Counted from the stretch's first letter, positions 11,101 through 23,725 are shown. The stretch: 64,000 bases of DNA from Mytilisepta virgata (GCA_028015205.1 JAPWFG010000023.1:2294001-2358000), one strand, 5' to 3'. The notes: generated from the letters alone by a model not told the origin. Numbers and translations are program-made.

Positions 11101-14100
11101 ATCTGTCCATTTACAAATAGTTCAACTTCTCAGAAGCTACAGTAGAGGTTTCCTTAGACCAATTTAGCATGGCACTGCACCATGCCTCCATCTTCAAGCC
11201 CCATGCTGCCCTTATCATGAATTTTACAATGTGCCCCCAGGTACAAAAATGTAGCCAAACCTAACCTTCAATTTTTAGTTTAATCTGATCTTTTTGAAAC
11301 TGATTTGCATTTAATCATGTACCCCTGTTGTGTTGGTGCACTTTTATGACACTTTTACACCATCACACTTGGGTGAAGGCTGTTTATTGTAGGTTTTGAT
11401 AAATATACTGCCCTCAAGTCAAGGTGGAGTGCCCCCAATATTATCTTTTTTAACTATTGAGTGCCCTCAAAATACGAAAATTACCATGCCTTCACAAATT
11501 TCTGGGGAAAGCACTACTACATGTACATGTACTACATGTAAATAATTATGTTCTTGCTGATATAATTTTCTGTTGAAATGAATGTTTAAATACTGTCATG
11601 ACATTGAAGCATGTAGACATAATGCATATACATTTTCCATGCTACATATGCATTTGTAACATAAATGACTGAATTTTCTTTGATCTTTTTGGAAAATAAT
11701 TTATTTCTGGTGAATGAACAAAAGCATGGTATAATATGCAGATCTTAATATTATACCATAATTCCAGGTTAGTCTCATAAATCCATTGTATTATATATAC
11801 AGAATGGGTGGAGCTTAATCTATGATATAATAAGAACAAAATGCATGTTATACCATAGCTGAAGCTCCACCCCCTACAAAGCCAACAAACAACTGAATGT
11901 TGCTTCCTTGAGGCAATGAACACTTACAGCATTTTGAATATTGCCTTCTTTTGGATTCAAAGTAACAAGACACTGAAAATAACTGTCACCTCATTGGCTA
12001 GTTGAAAGTTCAAAAGTGAAAAAAGAAACATGTCAATCAGTTTCATTTCTGTCACATGCAAGCACTCGTTTCATTAAATATGTTAACTATTAAAAGCCAT
12101 GGTATAAATAGTACTTATCCTGCAGTCATTGATACAACAGACAAATAACAGGTAACGAATACATTAATGCTGTATTATACAAATACAGCATTTGACCCTG
12201 TCCACAAACAAGTAATAACAATCTAGCCGATTTCAATAGATTCTTAAAAACTACTTTTCCATAAATTTTTCTCGCTTTATTCAAAATATTTATTTCAAAA
12301 TTCCATGTCGTCGTCTATCGAAATTGACAAATTGCCATTATTTCAAAAACACTTACGCTGCTCGTGGAATTTTGTTTTTTGGCAGTTATGCTGCAAGTAA
12401 ACAATGCAAAGACAACAACCAAATCCAGATAGTCGCCATAATAGAAAAAAATAGATGTTTTTACATCTGCTAACTACAAGGCAGTGAGGAAAGAGTTTTA
12501 ACGTTTGTGCTTATTATACCCCACGCAACGAGTTGCAGAGGGTATAATGTTTTTGACCCGTCCGTCCGTCGTGCCGTCCGTCTGTCCGTCAGTCCTGTTT
12601 CTTGTCATCGCAACGCCTCTCAAACCACACAACAGAATTTCACGAAACCTTTTTCGATAGTAAGGACATACTATGTAGTTGTGCATATCGACAGGAAATT
12701 GCGATTCAATTTTTTTCTAGGAGTTATGCCCCTTTGAACTTATTTACTTTAATGTACTACTGCAACAGTTTGTCATCGCAACTCCTCTCAAACCACACAA
12801 CAGAATTTCATGAAACCTTTTCAGATAATAAGGACATACTACGTAGATGTGCATATCGACAGGAAATTGCGATTCAATTTTTTTTCTAGGAGTTACGCTC
12901 CTTTGAACTTATTTACTTTAATGTACTACTGCAACAGTTTGTCATCGCAACTCCTCTCAAACCACACAACAGAATTTCATGAAACCTTTTCAGATAATAA
13001 GGACATACTACGTAGATGTGCATATCGACAGGAAATTGCGATTCAATTTTTTTCTAGGAGTTACGCCCCTTTGAACTTATTTACTTTAATTTACTACTCC
13101 AACAGTTTGTCATCACAACTCCTCTCAAACCACACTACAGAATTTCATGAAACCTTTTCAGATAATAAGGACATACTACGTAGATGTCCATATCGACAGG
13201 AAATTGCGATTCAATTTTTTTTCCAGGAGTTACGCCCCTTTGAACTTATTTGCCTCACTATACTATTACTGTTGACTCCTCTCGCCTGGAATTTAAATTT
13301 CCCAACATGCTGCCATTCAAATTAGGATAAATATGTGAAGGTAAGCATTTGATTGTGTTCATTTTACTTGTGAAGTGAGATTTTGTTTCTCCAGTGACAA
13401 TATGAAGACGTGGGGTATGTGAGCGTGCTCACAAAGGTTCTTTAATTTTGACATGTTATGGTCACATCACTCTTTCAGTACAGGATAATTGCTTTGGTGA
13501 AATTAAAAATATATTTACTGTTTAGCTTTAGTAATGACGATAGGCATGCCCTGTCTGAAACTTCTCGGCGAATGGATTTCAGTAACTGTCAGAGAAGCGT
13601 CAGTATATATTGCCATTGTGAGCCACGTATTTTATTTTTGTGGTTCTTTACAGACAAACGTGGACTCTGCCATTTCTTCATAATATAGTATTGTAAGGGG
13701 GAAGGTATGCCCTCTTAAATCGGTAAAGGATTTCTGTGAAACTTTCTTGGAGACTTTTCCAAGTACATTTATTTAACCTTTTTTCACATTCAAATGTTAG
13801 TTAGTCTGAGGTTAAGAATTTTTTACACTTGAATAATTTTGATAAATCATATTCCTGAATAGACGTACATGTAACTTACAGATGATTCTTTAAAAATAAT
13901 TTTTTTAAATGATAACTGCAAATGAAGATTTTATTCATGGTGTTATCTGTCTAGACTTACATTAGGTCTTCTTAGGGGTTATTAGAAGTGATGATTTTTT
14001 AAAATAATTGAGAAATAATTCACAGTGGCTTGAAGATATCCTGAGTTTACCACGGGTAGGCCATTTGTGCCAAATATTTTGCCACGAGCGAAAGTGAGTG

Positions 14101-17100
14101 GTAAAATATCGGCATAAATGACCTACCTGTGGTAAAATCAGAATATTTTCAAGCCCCCGTGAATTATTTCCATTCTAATAGGACAGTTTCCGACATTTTA
14201 AAATGCCGCACATAGGTATTCAGAAACGAAGACGCCATTACACAAGTTATACTATGACATCGTTAAAGCTTGTGGGAAACTTTACTATCACATTGCCAAA
14301 CAAGCGGTCTGGCGTCTGTGACATAGGAACCAACATATCCATGTTTTTGAAGCAGGTCATTTTAGAATGACATGTAGAAACAATTATTTTTGTGCTAGTA
14401 ATGCAGGATGAAAACAATATAAGTGTACTATAGAGGAATATAGAAAATATTTGTATTGTGCTTGGAAGTGCTGGAAAATGCTCTTCATGGCATCCCATTT
14501 TCCTCTGAGTCAAGTGGCTCATTCAAATATCTTTTATTGTATATGTATTATACAGTATAAAATACAGGGACCATCAGGTAAGTGATATCTGGTCTAGATA
14601 TTCAGCCTCTAGTTTAATTTATAATTGCAGGAAAAAGACTTGATACACAAGCTGTTTCAGGTGCTTGTACCCAGATATAGAAATAATAGATCAAGTTTCA
14701 CTAAGCTTTACATGTTACCAGAAAATGTTCCTGGACGTGGTATAGAGATGGGTGTGCTGGAATTAAAAGGTTTGTTACCTAACAAGCATATTGAATGGAA
14801 TTTTGTTTTTATACCTCCTATCCGAAGAAGAGGGTGGGGGGGTATACTGTTTTACCCTTGTAGTTCCATCCGCCCGTCCGTTACAAAATTTTTCATCACA
14901 CTTTTCTCAGCAACTACTGGTCACAGCTGCTGGATATTTTGTCACAAGCCTACTATAGGTATGTCACATTGTGGGATAAATTTTCAGACTAATGCAACAT
15001 CAAGTTCCTTTTTGAAGACTTGTTTATTTTTTCGACCTTATCGAATAGCAGTGGTATCACTGTCAGCAATGGCTCACTGTACATCTTGTTGTATTTATGC
15101 AAGATAGGAATGGGCAAAGCCATATGTCTGATTTTATAATGTTTTTTCCCTGGAACCAGATCAATCATGTGGAAGTGAGAAACAGTTAGTTTAAACTTAT
15201 TTATTTATAGTGGATCGGGAATCATGTTATACCAACTTATACTAATCCCTCTCCACTTGACCCTGTGGCCCTGTGGCAGCATTTTAGCCTCGTTTATCGA
15301 GACCATCCTCGCAAATGGTGTGGATAGGCAAATTTGATCCCTGAAATTTTCATCCAGAAACGGAATCGAACCAGGGAACTTTGGCTTCGTAGTCTGATGC
15401 GTCAACCACTACACCACGGCGCCCTTAACAGTTATGAGCTATGACCTGCAGCTATGAGAGCCTTAGCTAGCTTTACAGTTTAAACAATCATACATGTGTT
15501 CTGACTCTGCTATCTAAATTATGTACCATCTGGTCTAATTTAAATAGTTCTAACAATCAGTCACCTTGTTGGTAATCATACTGCATTTTTAGCTCAGTGT
15601 GAGCTGTTGTCATCACTTGTTGTCCGTCGTCTGTAAACTTTTAAAAATCTTCTCCTCTGAAACGACTGGGCCAATTGGAACAAAACTTGGTCACAATCAG
15701 TCTTAGGGTGTCTAGTTTCAAAATTATGTCCATTCATGCCACTGACCAACAATGACGGATGACGGCCAGTGCCAAACATAGTTAAAGTTGGACCCTATGG
15801 AGATTTACTTTAAGATCTTCTTGTCTGAAACCACTTGGCCAATTGGACTAAAACTTGGTAGTGATGGTTCTTAGGTGGTCCTCTTTCAGAATTATATTTG
15901 ATGACCCCACTGATCATACAAGATGGTCGCCAGAGCCGAACATACTTCAACATACATGTGGGACCCTATGGGAAATTTACTTAAAGATCTTCTTGGATGA
16001 AACCACGTGGCCAATTTGAACAGAACTTGGCAGCAATGGTCCTCAGGTTGTCTTCTTTAATAAGCATATCTGATGACCCCGCCTGTCATCCAAGATGGCC
16101 ACTAGAGCCAAACATAGTTTAACATAGGACCCTAAGGGAAATTTAAATAAAGATCTTCTCATCTGAAACTACTTGGCCAATTGGAACAAAAATTGGCAGC
16201 AATGGTCCTTAGTTGGTCCTCTTTCAGAATTATATCAGATGACCCTGTCCACTATCCAAGATGGCCACCAGAGCCGAACATAGTTTGACATAGGACCTTA
16301 TGGGAAATTTACTTAAAGATCATTTTGTCTGAAACCACTTGGTCAATTGGAACAAAATTTGGCAACAATGGTCCTTAGTTGGCCCTCTTTCAGAATTATA
16401 TCAGATGACACTGTCCACCATCCAAGATGGCTTTCAGAGCAGAACTTAGTTTAATATACGACCTAATGTGAAAGTTCACTGAAAAATCTTCTTGTTTGAA
16501 ACCATTGAGCTAATTGGAACTTGACAGCAATGTTCCAGGCTGCAAGTCAAGATGTACATAGTCCAGTTGGGCGATACAGGATCCTGGGAGCCTCTTGTGT
16601 ACATTTGTTACATGACTATTTACAGGGTTAACATGATGTACAATGTAGGTCATTGCTGACCTTTCCTGATATTCATTTTGTTGTTTATTCATGTAACTTA
16701 TCTTGCACATATCTTAAATCAACTTTATTTTTAAAGATGTTCCCACATGTTCAAATTTTCATACAAACTTTGACATTTAAATATCCCATTTATGTATGTA
16801 TCTATAAATAAAATGCTATTTTTAAATAACACTATATATGATAATGCAACATATTAATGATGTTCAAGATTCAGATTCAAAAAAAAAATTTGAAGAGAAA
16901 ATTAAGTTTTAAGGTGTTTCCAAAAGTTTTCCAGGTCATTTTGTAGCATAACAATGGTGTTAAGATCTTGTTATGATAAGTGTTTGGATGACTTGAGATG
17001 CTACTGTTTCCTTGTTAAAATGATTTGTGTAATCTGGATATAGCCAGTCATAAACCAGTAACAGTTTTATTGAATAAACAAAGTATGGTGTCAAAATCAG

Positions 17101-18066
17101 ATTTCCTGTTTGTGTGGGGACTGTATATGTTACCTTATCCTTCAATTACAGTGATGTCCAATTAATTTGAGTGTCCCCAAAGTCTGCGCAACTGTCATTT
17201 TGGTACTTTCCAGACAAATATTTAGAAATATATATGTTCCCACAACGAGGTGGGGAAAATCCACTTAGGAACGGTCAAATGGAATTGAACAAAACTTAGC
17301 ACAAAAATAGAGCACCATCTGAAGTTTTCATATTAAGAAATCAAACATGTCCACCATTCAAAGTTGAAAAAAAATCATAGAGATTTGAAACTTGGTTCAA
17401 AAATAGGTCACCCACAAGTGCTTTCGATCAGCCATAATGGAAAATCCAAGATGGCCACCACTCGAAAATTTTAAAAAATTCAAAAAAATTCAGCAAGCTG
17501 TACAAATTGATATTAGGAGCCCCTGTGGCAATGGGAACATTGAGTGAACATCTGTTACTCTGTGTGTAACAATAATATCTAGTTGTAATTTGTTTTGTTC
17601 ATTATCAAACTTTGTTCCATTTTGTACAGGCTGCTGGGGGCCATGGGTTTCTGATTTAGCTCAGAACTTTGCCATGCCACCTGCTGTTAACTGGGTGCTG
17701 ATAGATGCTTTGATTTGTTCCTTATCACTAACAATAATGCATTTGACATCACAATTACACGAGATCAATCAATTCTACTTTCCATAGGTTTGCATGAACG
17801 TGTTTTACTGAAGAACTGTCTTAATCTTTTCAGGAAATCCATGGCCACCTGTCGTACCCAAACAAAGGGAAACAAAATATCTTCTTACAAACATGTTAAT
17901 TGATGAACTAAGAAAAGAACATCAGAGAAATAGAAGATCAACATTAGTGAACAAAATATTAGACGATTCATCTACAGACAATATCGACATCGAATCAATT
18001 GAAAAACAGTATATTCTGGACAGCGAAAACACAGATACTTCAAATAAGGCTGATGATAAGAAATAA
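7985..18066 (+). CDS. MRPL17: mitochondrial large-subunit ribosomal protein bL17m (MRPL17), four coding exons
   Basis: It is a structural protein of the mitochondrial 39S/54S subunit, made in the cytosol and imported. The spliced reading frame is 7985-8164, 10600-10671, 14631-14769 and 17834-18066 (60 + 24 + 46 codons, one codon split across introns, 76 codons, stop; 207 aa). All introns have GT..AG ends and phases match (0, 0, 1). Recognised bL17 blocks: GPAERIKRLQMCVTALIRHERIE, here residues about 23-45, and CDETRGYAER (51-60). Next come MADYWLLEKDLIHKLFQVLVPRY, and MGVLELKGN leading to the C-terminus. They align in order with vertebrate MRPL17 (LLRNLLTGLVRHERIE, DEMRGYAEK, EKDLIPKLFQVLAPRY, YKGN). 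The C-terminal tail (after about 150) is a divergent charged extension, as is usual in this family. The start is the first ATG before the conserved block. AATAAA overlaps the stop codon (18062-18067). The gene converges on DNMT1. Confidence 0.93.
8523..9119. mobile_element. bivalve tandem-core element in MRPL17 intron 1, copy 2
   Basis: It opens with TTTTTAGCTGACCTGGCC and closes with GGTGAGCAATACAGGCTCC. About three modules of roughly 160 bp lie between, with the same diagnostic phrases as copy 1. Confidence 0.75.
9430..10563. mobile_element. bivalve tandem-core element in MRPL17 intron 1, copy 3
   Basis: It opens with TTTTTAGCTCACCTGGCC and ends CCAGGTTAGCGATACAGG. Six or so modules are marked by AAGATGGCCACCACA-like strings at 9516, 9831, 9986, 10149 and 10315, that is, spacings of about 155-166 bp (or twice that). 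It ends 36 bp before coding exon 2. Confidence 0.8.
10600..10671 (+). CDS. MRPL17: MRPL17 coding exon 2
   Basis: It has 24 codons, LIQIAMKHGD..MEMADYWLL, between acceptor TTGTTACAG and donor GTAAGT. The block matches the MADFWL segment of bL17m. It is in phase 0 on both sides. Confidence 0.92.
10672..12514. other. MRPL17 intron 2, upstream part
   Basis: No gene or clear mobile element is visible. The stretch is mixed AT-rich sequence with short ATGTACATGTACATG-like runs near 11520. Confidence 0.4.
12515..13417. mobile_element. short-TIR element with four 168-bp internal repeats
   Basis: TATACCCCACG at the left and CGTGGGGTAT at the right form a short terminal inverted repeat. A CCGTCCGTCCGTC stretch follows the left end. 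Inside, GTCATCGCAACTCCTCTC or near variants starts at 12604, 12772, 12941 and 13109 (periods 168, 169, 168). Because 168 is divisible by three, a long reading frame stays open through the array, but it has no protein-like features. It lies inside MRPL17 intron 2. Confidence 0.75.
14012..14170. repeat. ~160-bp imperfect palindrome (foldback) in MRPL17 intron 2
   Basis: The left arm starts AAATAATTCAC..GGCTTGAAGATATCC and the right arm ends GAATATTTTCAAGCC..GTGAATTATTT. The arms pair over about 70 positions with roughly 80 percent match, around a loop near 14086-14098 (GAGCGAAAGTGAG). A transcript of either strand could form one long hairpin. It is probably a snap-back MITE. Confidence 0.75.
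14631..14769 (+). CDS. MRPL17: MRPL17 coding exon 3
   Basis: It has 46 codons plus one base, EKDLIHKLFQVLVPRYRNN..GVLELK(G), between acceptor TAATTGCAG and donor GTTTGT. The KLFQVLVPRY motif is nearly invariant in bL17m. Confidence 0.93.
14814..15110. repeat. truncated dispersed repeat with CCGTCCGT head
   Basis: It starts TATACCTCCTATCCGAAG and carries GGTATACTGTTTTACCC and CCGCCCGTCCGTTAC. This arrangement resembles the head of the element at 12515. It is a probable non-autonomous element fragment with no coding role. Confidence 0.45.
15191..15425 (-). mobile_element. tRNA-derived SINE, family A
   Basis: On the minus strand its right-hand end reads as a tRNA-like head. GTGGTGTAGTGGTTGACGC resembles an A box, and CTGGTTCGATTCC is a B box. 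The body (ATTAATCCCTCTCCACTTG-like) and the AT-rich tail with TTATTTAT follow at lower coordinates. Related copies lie at 51670 and 54120. It is not a functional tRNA. Confidence 0.75.
15587..16597. mobile_element. bivalve tandem-core element in MRPL17 intron 3, copy 4
   Basis: It begins TTTTTAGCTCAGTGTGAGC and ends GGGCGATACAGGATCC. About five modules are seen, with AAGATGGCC/AAGATGGTC strings near 15920, 16093, 16258 and 16423 (about 165 bp apart). Confidence 0.8.
16598..17833. other. MRPL17 intron 3, downstream part
   Basis: It is mostly unassigned. 17158-17580 contains a degenerate dispersed repeat (GAGGTGGGGAAAATCC, CCAAGATGGCCACCACT, ending GTTACTCTGTGTGTAAC). I see no exon. Confidence 0.4.
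17834..18066 (+). CDS. MRPL17: MRPL17 coding exon 4 (C-terminus)
   Basis: Acceptor TCTTTTCAG is followed by two bases that complete the glycine codon of KGN. Then come 76 codons rich in Lys, Glu, Asp and Ser, and a TAA stop at 18064-18066. The first part (NPWPPVVPKQRETKY) is the variable region after the bL17 core. Confidence 0.9.
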
Positions 18067-18067
18067 A
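18062..18067 (+). terminator. candidate poly(A) signal overlapping the MRPL17 stop
   Basis: AATAAA spans the TAA stop. If used, the 3' UTR would be only 10-30 bases. I saw no better signal within about 200 bases downstream. Confidence 0.3.
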
Positions 18068-21000
18068 ATGTAAATTACTAGATTTCATTTGTCTATTGAT
18101 AACAGAATCTTTATATCCATCAATATGAAACCTGTAATCTACTAATAATCTGCATAATTTGTGTTTTAGCAATGTTTCTCCCGAAAAAAATACTTCCCAG
18201 ATGATAGTTTTATTTGGCCCCAACAAACACCTTTTCACACTTGAACGAGTATCAATTGCCATAAAATATTGCTCCTTAGCTGACCTGGCCTATAGATCAT
18301 GTGAGCTTATGTACATGTAATCACTTTGCGTCTGCTGTATGTAAACTTTTCACATTTTGATCTTCTCCTCTGAAATTACGTGGTGGATTGTAACCAAACT
18401 TGGTAGGAATGATGTACAGAGGGACCTGAATAAAGGATCCACCTTTAGTTCCGGTTGGATGACAACATGGCTGTCAGAGGCTCTCAGAGTTGTATTAGCC
18501 TGCGGCTGTTCGAAGTTTCCATTGAAACCATATCCTTTCTACAACATATTTATTTGTACAGAAAAAACAGGATTGATTCGTTCAGCCACCTAACATACAG
18601 AATAGTACAGCAATAACGTATTTAAACGTACCAAAAAAAACGGCATCTGTACAGCCGACCCTATTTTGGTCTCAAACGGCCGGCGATGTGTAATGGGAAT
18701 TTGAAGGAAACTGCAACTTTGTTTGCAAATTTGGATTATATAAAGAAAAAGCAACTGTTTGGTTTTTAAGTTGTGCAAAGATGCCAATTTATTGTATCCG
18801 ATGGGTTTTTTTTACGGGAAATTATTTTAATGTGCGAATAATTTAAATCTAATCAAAGTAAGGCCTAATCATAATAAATCAAAAATATGAAGTTTGACCA
18901 TTCCTTTATTCGTACATTCTACATCAAATGTTAAAATTGCTGGTAACCAATTTCTAATATTGTGTTCCTTGATAATAATACCAAATCAAAAAACTAAAAA
19001 CAATCACAGTATTGATCCCCTTTCAATCTTAAGGATGATCGCTGGTCTAATAGGAAATAAATAGGATTTGAAATTGGTGTTTTAGTTTGAGAGAACATAT
19101 GAATAGTAAACAAATAAGCAAGAAAAAAATATAGGTTCATGTGCTCATTTCAGAGCTATAAGGCCTTGAAAATTTGCAGGAAATGGGTTTTTTCATTGTC
19201 TTTACATTGACAACTTCAGTCTCTCAAAAATGTATGAAAAAATAAAAAGAATTTCACTACAAATGACTTAATCTCAAAAATATATAATATAATATATAAT
19301 CTCTCAGTATTAATACATTAAGAACGTACAATTCTATATGGTAGCGGCCGTCGAAAGGATATAGGAAAAGTCTTTTTTGTAAATTTCCCAGGAACTAATT
19401 GGTAGACTGTAAGCAAAGTTTGCATGAATGACATATGGAAGGAGCTCTATTAAAGTTCCACCTTTGGTTCCGATTGGATGAACAACATGGCCGCTAGAGG
19501 CCAACTTTGATTATGATTGGCCAATTTACAAAAATCTTCTCTGAAAACATTATTAACTCACCTGACCCTGCTATTGCCATCACTTTTCGTCTGTACATTA
19601 ACATTTCACATTTTGAATTTTTTCTAGAGAACCACTGAATGGATTGAAAAAAAAAATGGCACAAAAATTCCTTACAAGGTGCTGACCAAGTGTTGTTATC
19701 GATTCATCATCCAACATGGCTGCCAGAGGGGGACTTTGTTTAACATAGGACCCTATGGAAAAAACATACACAAATTTCTAGAGCCCGTCATCCAAGATGG
19801 CCACCAGGGGGCGACTTAGTTCAACATAGAACATTACGGGAAATACAATCAACTCTCGTTATCTCAAATTCGCTTGAGTCGAATTTGCATGAGTCAAATT
19901 TTCTTCAATCTTGAACGTAATTTTGAGTGCCAAATTATAAAAACAACACAAATTCTATGCGTTATGTCGATTAATCTTCACCAAAACATCACGTTGCGGA
20001 ATAATTGGTAATTTTGATCTATTGTAATCAATTTGTCTTCAAGTCTTTAGTATTTTTATAAATATAAAATGCTAAAAATTAATTAAATAAGTATCTGAAC
20101 ATGGATAAAGTGATGTCTCGTTTATACGTGCAAACTATCAGTTTAATCCGGCAACTACAAAGATTCTAGATTTATCCCCATCTTCCGAGGTAGTTTATTA
20201 CCTCCCCTTCATAACTTGAAAATTTGTCAGCTCCCTTTTAGTCAAATTTTGTCTCTCTCAAATTTTTTTCACGCCACGAAGGACTTCGAGATGACGAGAA
20301 TCGACTGTACATACAAAAATCTTCTAGAGAACCACCAAGTGGATTTAAATTAAACATGGCACAAATGTTCCTTACGAGATGCTGACCAAGTATTGTTACA
20401 TTGATACTGATCCGTTATCCAAGATAGTCGCAGCGGGGGACTTAGTTTGGATTGGATGAAACCAAACATGGCACGGATGTTTCTTATGATGTTCTGACCA
20501 AGTGTTGTTACTTTGGTACCGATCTGTCATCCATGTAGCCGTCAGCGGAAGACTTAGTTTATGGGAATTATATTCAAATGCCTTCTTCTTGAAAACTTGG
20601 TGGTAAGTCTTCCAGGGAAGTCATGTGTCGCCTGTGTACTTTTCCATACTGATGCTCTGTGCCAAATATCAGGAATATCCTCCCAAGTCTGGGTTTTGTA
20701 TCCACCTTCATTCCTACAAACCCCTGACATCAGTGATCACACATTCATATTTTGCGTGTGATGTGTGACCTAGAAAATTCTACCTATGACACAAATACAT
20801 TCTCGTTGACCTAGAAAAGCAACCAATGAAAATCGTCCACTTCCGACATGTGAGTGACCTCGTAGGTGTGTCCTGTTCGACCAATGAAATTGCGGCTTAG
20901 GCGATTTTGTAAGTTGATCGTGTGGTAAAGGGATGTAACTCATTTTATTAACGAAGAAATCGTCAGTCCCCAGAATTCATAAACTTTTTTGATTGGCTTA

Positions 21001-21419
21001 TTAATAGGAAGTCAACTCATTTGCATGTCATTATAAATTCATAAGTTCCAGTTCACTCACATGTGACCTCAAAGGGGATTTTCGTTAGATCTCCCACGCG
21101 ACATATCAGAAAATGGGAGCGATGAGAGATCGGTTTTTAATTAGATTGACATGAAATAAGGTCACACCATCTTTAGATTTCTTATGGCAATATAGATACC
21201 AGGCTGCAATCTTTAATTTATATTTCTGGTGAAGATCAAAAACTAAAGTATTGCAATTGCAAAAATTCCCATTTTTTATCAAATTGTAGTTGTATTAATT
21301 TTCTTGCAAAAAGAAGGGCAAATTTTCAGCAATTTTGCAAAATGAGGTGACAAAAATTTTTTCTTCTTTAAATTTATGAAGACCAAAAATCAAAGGGGCA
21401 AAATTGAAAAATAAACAAA
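18067..21419. other. intergenic region between convergent MRPL17 and DNMT1, part 1
   Basis: I found no gene. 18268-18500 and about 19370-20580 hold decayed single modules of the tandem-core element (TAGCTGACCTGGCC, AACATGGCTGCCAGAG, CCAAGATGGCCACCAG). The rest is unassigned AT-rich DNA. Confidence 0.5.
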
Positions 21420-22100
21420 CACGAGTGGACACACAAAAATGTCTCGCCTGTCGTGTATTTCTAATGAAAGTAAATGCTATCAGACATACATTATAAATTT
21501 TGAGCTGTAAATAATGAGATAAAATATAGCAGACCTATTGCATACAGTATTCGAAAAACAGAGCAAAACACAAAAACTTAACTATAACCACTGAACCATG
21601 AAAATGAGGTCAAGGTCAGATGACACCTGCCAGTTGGACATGTACATGTACACCTTACAATCCTTCCATACACCAAATATACTAGACCTATTGCTTATAG
21701 TATCTGAGATATGGACTTGACCACCAAAACTTAACCTTGTTCACTGATCCTTGAAATGGGGTCGAGGTCAATTGAAAACTGTCTGACGGGGACGAGGACC
21801 TTGTAAGGTAAGCACATACCAAATATAGTTATCCTATTACTCATAATAAGAGAAATTAACATTACAAAAAATCTTAACTTTTTTTTCAAGTAGTCACTGA
21901 ACCATGAAAATGAGGTCAAGGACAATGTACATACAACAGACGGAAACTTCGTAACATAAGGCATCTATATACGAAGTATAAAGTATCCAGGTCTTCCACC
22001 TTCTAAAATATAAAGCTTTTAAGAAGCTAGTTAACGCCGCCGCCGGATCACTATCCCTATGTCGAGCTTTCTGCGACTTAAGTCGCAAGCTCGACAAAAA
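21420..22100. mobile_element. dispersed element with TGTCTCGCCTG head and palindromic GCGACTTAAGTCGC end
   Basis: It begins ACGAGTGGACACAC and TGTCTCGCCTGTC, with about four diverged modules ('aaccatgaaaatgaggtcaa', 'accaaatata'). It ends in a nested palindrome, GTCGAGCTT..GCGACTTAAGTCGC..AAGCTCGAC, at about 22062-22096. A related copy lies at 43800-44690. Confidence 0.65.
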
Positions 22101-23479
22101 TCAATTTGGTGTGGCCTAAGAGCCTCAAATAAATGTTCAATTAACAACTGTGTAACAAACAACCATAACATTTCAGCAACTTCTGAATAAAACAAATTTC
22201 ATGGTTGATAAATATCTATTTTTACTCCATCAGTTATTCTCAAAAAATTTAATTATAATAATCATTATCTAGCTTTTTATTTTATAAAAATTAGTCACTG
22301 ATTTTTCAAATTACATATATAATTGTATGAGTAAAAATTTTTCAAGAAGTCTCATATCTTTCGTGATCAATGATGTGATCTAAGTGACAATGGTACAATT
22401 ACATGTAAATTCAAATACATAAAAATTTAAAGTATAACACTAAATATAGACAAAATGGATAAATACCAAATTCTGAAAAATTTACATATCAAATGCGATA
22501 CATTACAATCCTAACTGAAAAGGCAGAAATTTGAAATCAATGAAAAAATAGATAGATATTGTACAGTCTTTGAAGACATCAAAACAGTTTTCTTATTATA
22601 ACAAGAAGATTTTGTCAGTTAAGAAAATGAAATACCATATTGATAATAAAAAAAAGATACTGTAACAGACAAATTCTGGTTGCAATTTTTTTTTTTTTTA
22701 AAATCCTGTTTTACATCATGACTCTAAATCTGATAATGCGGTCAATGGCTTTTGATCATTATGCTTTTTAAAAGCGGGGACTATGCTGGGCTTCGCTAAC
22801 GTCGCAAAATGCTATTTTTTTTATTCAATCTGGCGACAGAATTTTATAGTTGGCGATATTTCTGGCGATAGAATTTTTCAATCTTTTTTTTTAAAGTCTG
22901 GCAGTTATGTAAAAACATTTTAAAATGGTGACTAAGAAACATAATTTGTAAGTTTTATATATATGTATGATAATTGAACAGTTTACATCAGGCTAATAAA
23001 CACAGCAGGTGTTTCAACAGTAAATAAACACATAATCAATAACTTGTACATGCTCAGATCGTTTACACTTGATTGATTGACCACCCTCTGAGGAAAATTC
23101 AATTTATACATTAGGTTAATATTTATATTATCCAAATTTTTATTAGGTATATGCATGCTTTTTAAAACCTTTAAAAGGTGTTTAAAAGCATTATATCAAA
23201 AAATTTCCTATTTGCAAAGATTGTGATGTGACTTCCGGTTTTACAGCAACAAAAACATGTGGAACAATCGATGTTTTATTAGGCTTGCCATCACAATAAA
23301 TTTTATTTCATACGAAAGTTAAGTGTCATTAAAACTATTTCATAAAAAAATGTCATGTTACTTCAAATAGTAATGAATAAAAGAACAATCATAGCAATGA
23401 ATAAGAGAACAATCATGTATGGCAGAATGCTCCCAAAAGGGGAAGGATGACTTGCTAAGATGACTTGGTGAACAAACTT
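22101..23479. other. intergenic region, part 2
   Basis: AT-rich. No gene, RNA or repeat is recognised. Confidence 0.4.
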
Positions 23480-23725
23480 TGTTTGTTTGTTTGTTTAGTT
23501 GGGGTTTAACGCCGTTTTCAGCACATTTTGGCCATTTCGCGGCGGCCAGTTTTTATTGGTGGAGGAAGCCGGAGAACCCAGAGAGAACCACCGACCTTTG
23601 GTAGGAAAATTGGCAATCCTTGTCAATTAAGATCGGAGTCGAACACACCCTGCCACAGGTGAGATTCGAACTCACAACCCCAGCGTTGACAGGCTAGTGA
23701 TCAGTAGTAGTCATGACGAACTACG
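23480..23725 (-). mobile_element. tRNA-derived SINE, family C
   Basis: On the minus strand the right end resembles a tRNA 3' half: CTAGCCTGTCAACGCTGGGG, followed by GAGTTCGAATCTC as a B-box/T-arm. The body with GCCGCGAAATGGCC and a tail of TTTAACGCCG and (TTTG)n follow at lower coordinates. Confidence 0.7.

Noticed and set aside
15360..15425. tRNA gene on the minus strand (also at 51400-51465, 54420-54480, 61380-61440)
   Set aside because: A and B boxes are recognisable, but the acceptor stem does not close and each is followed by a SINE body and tail.
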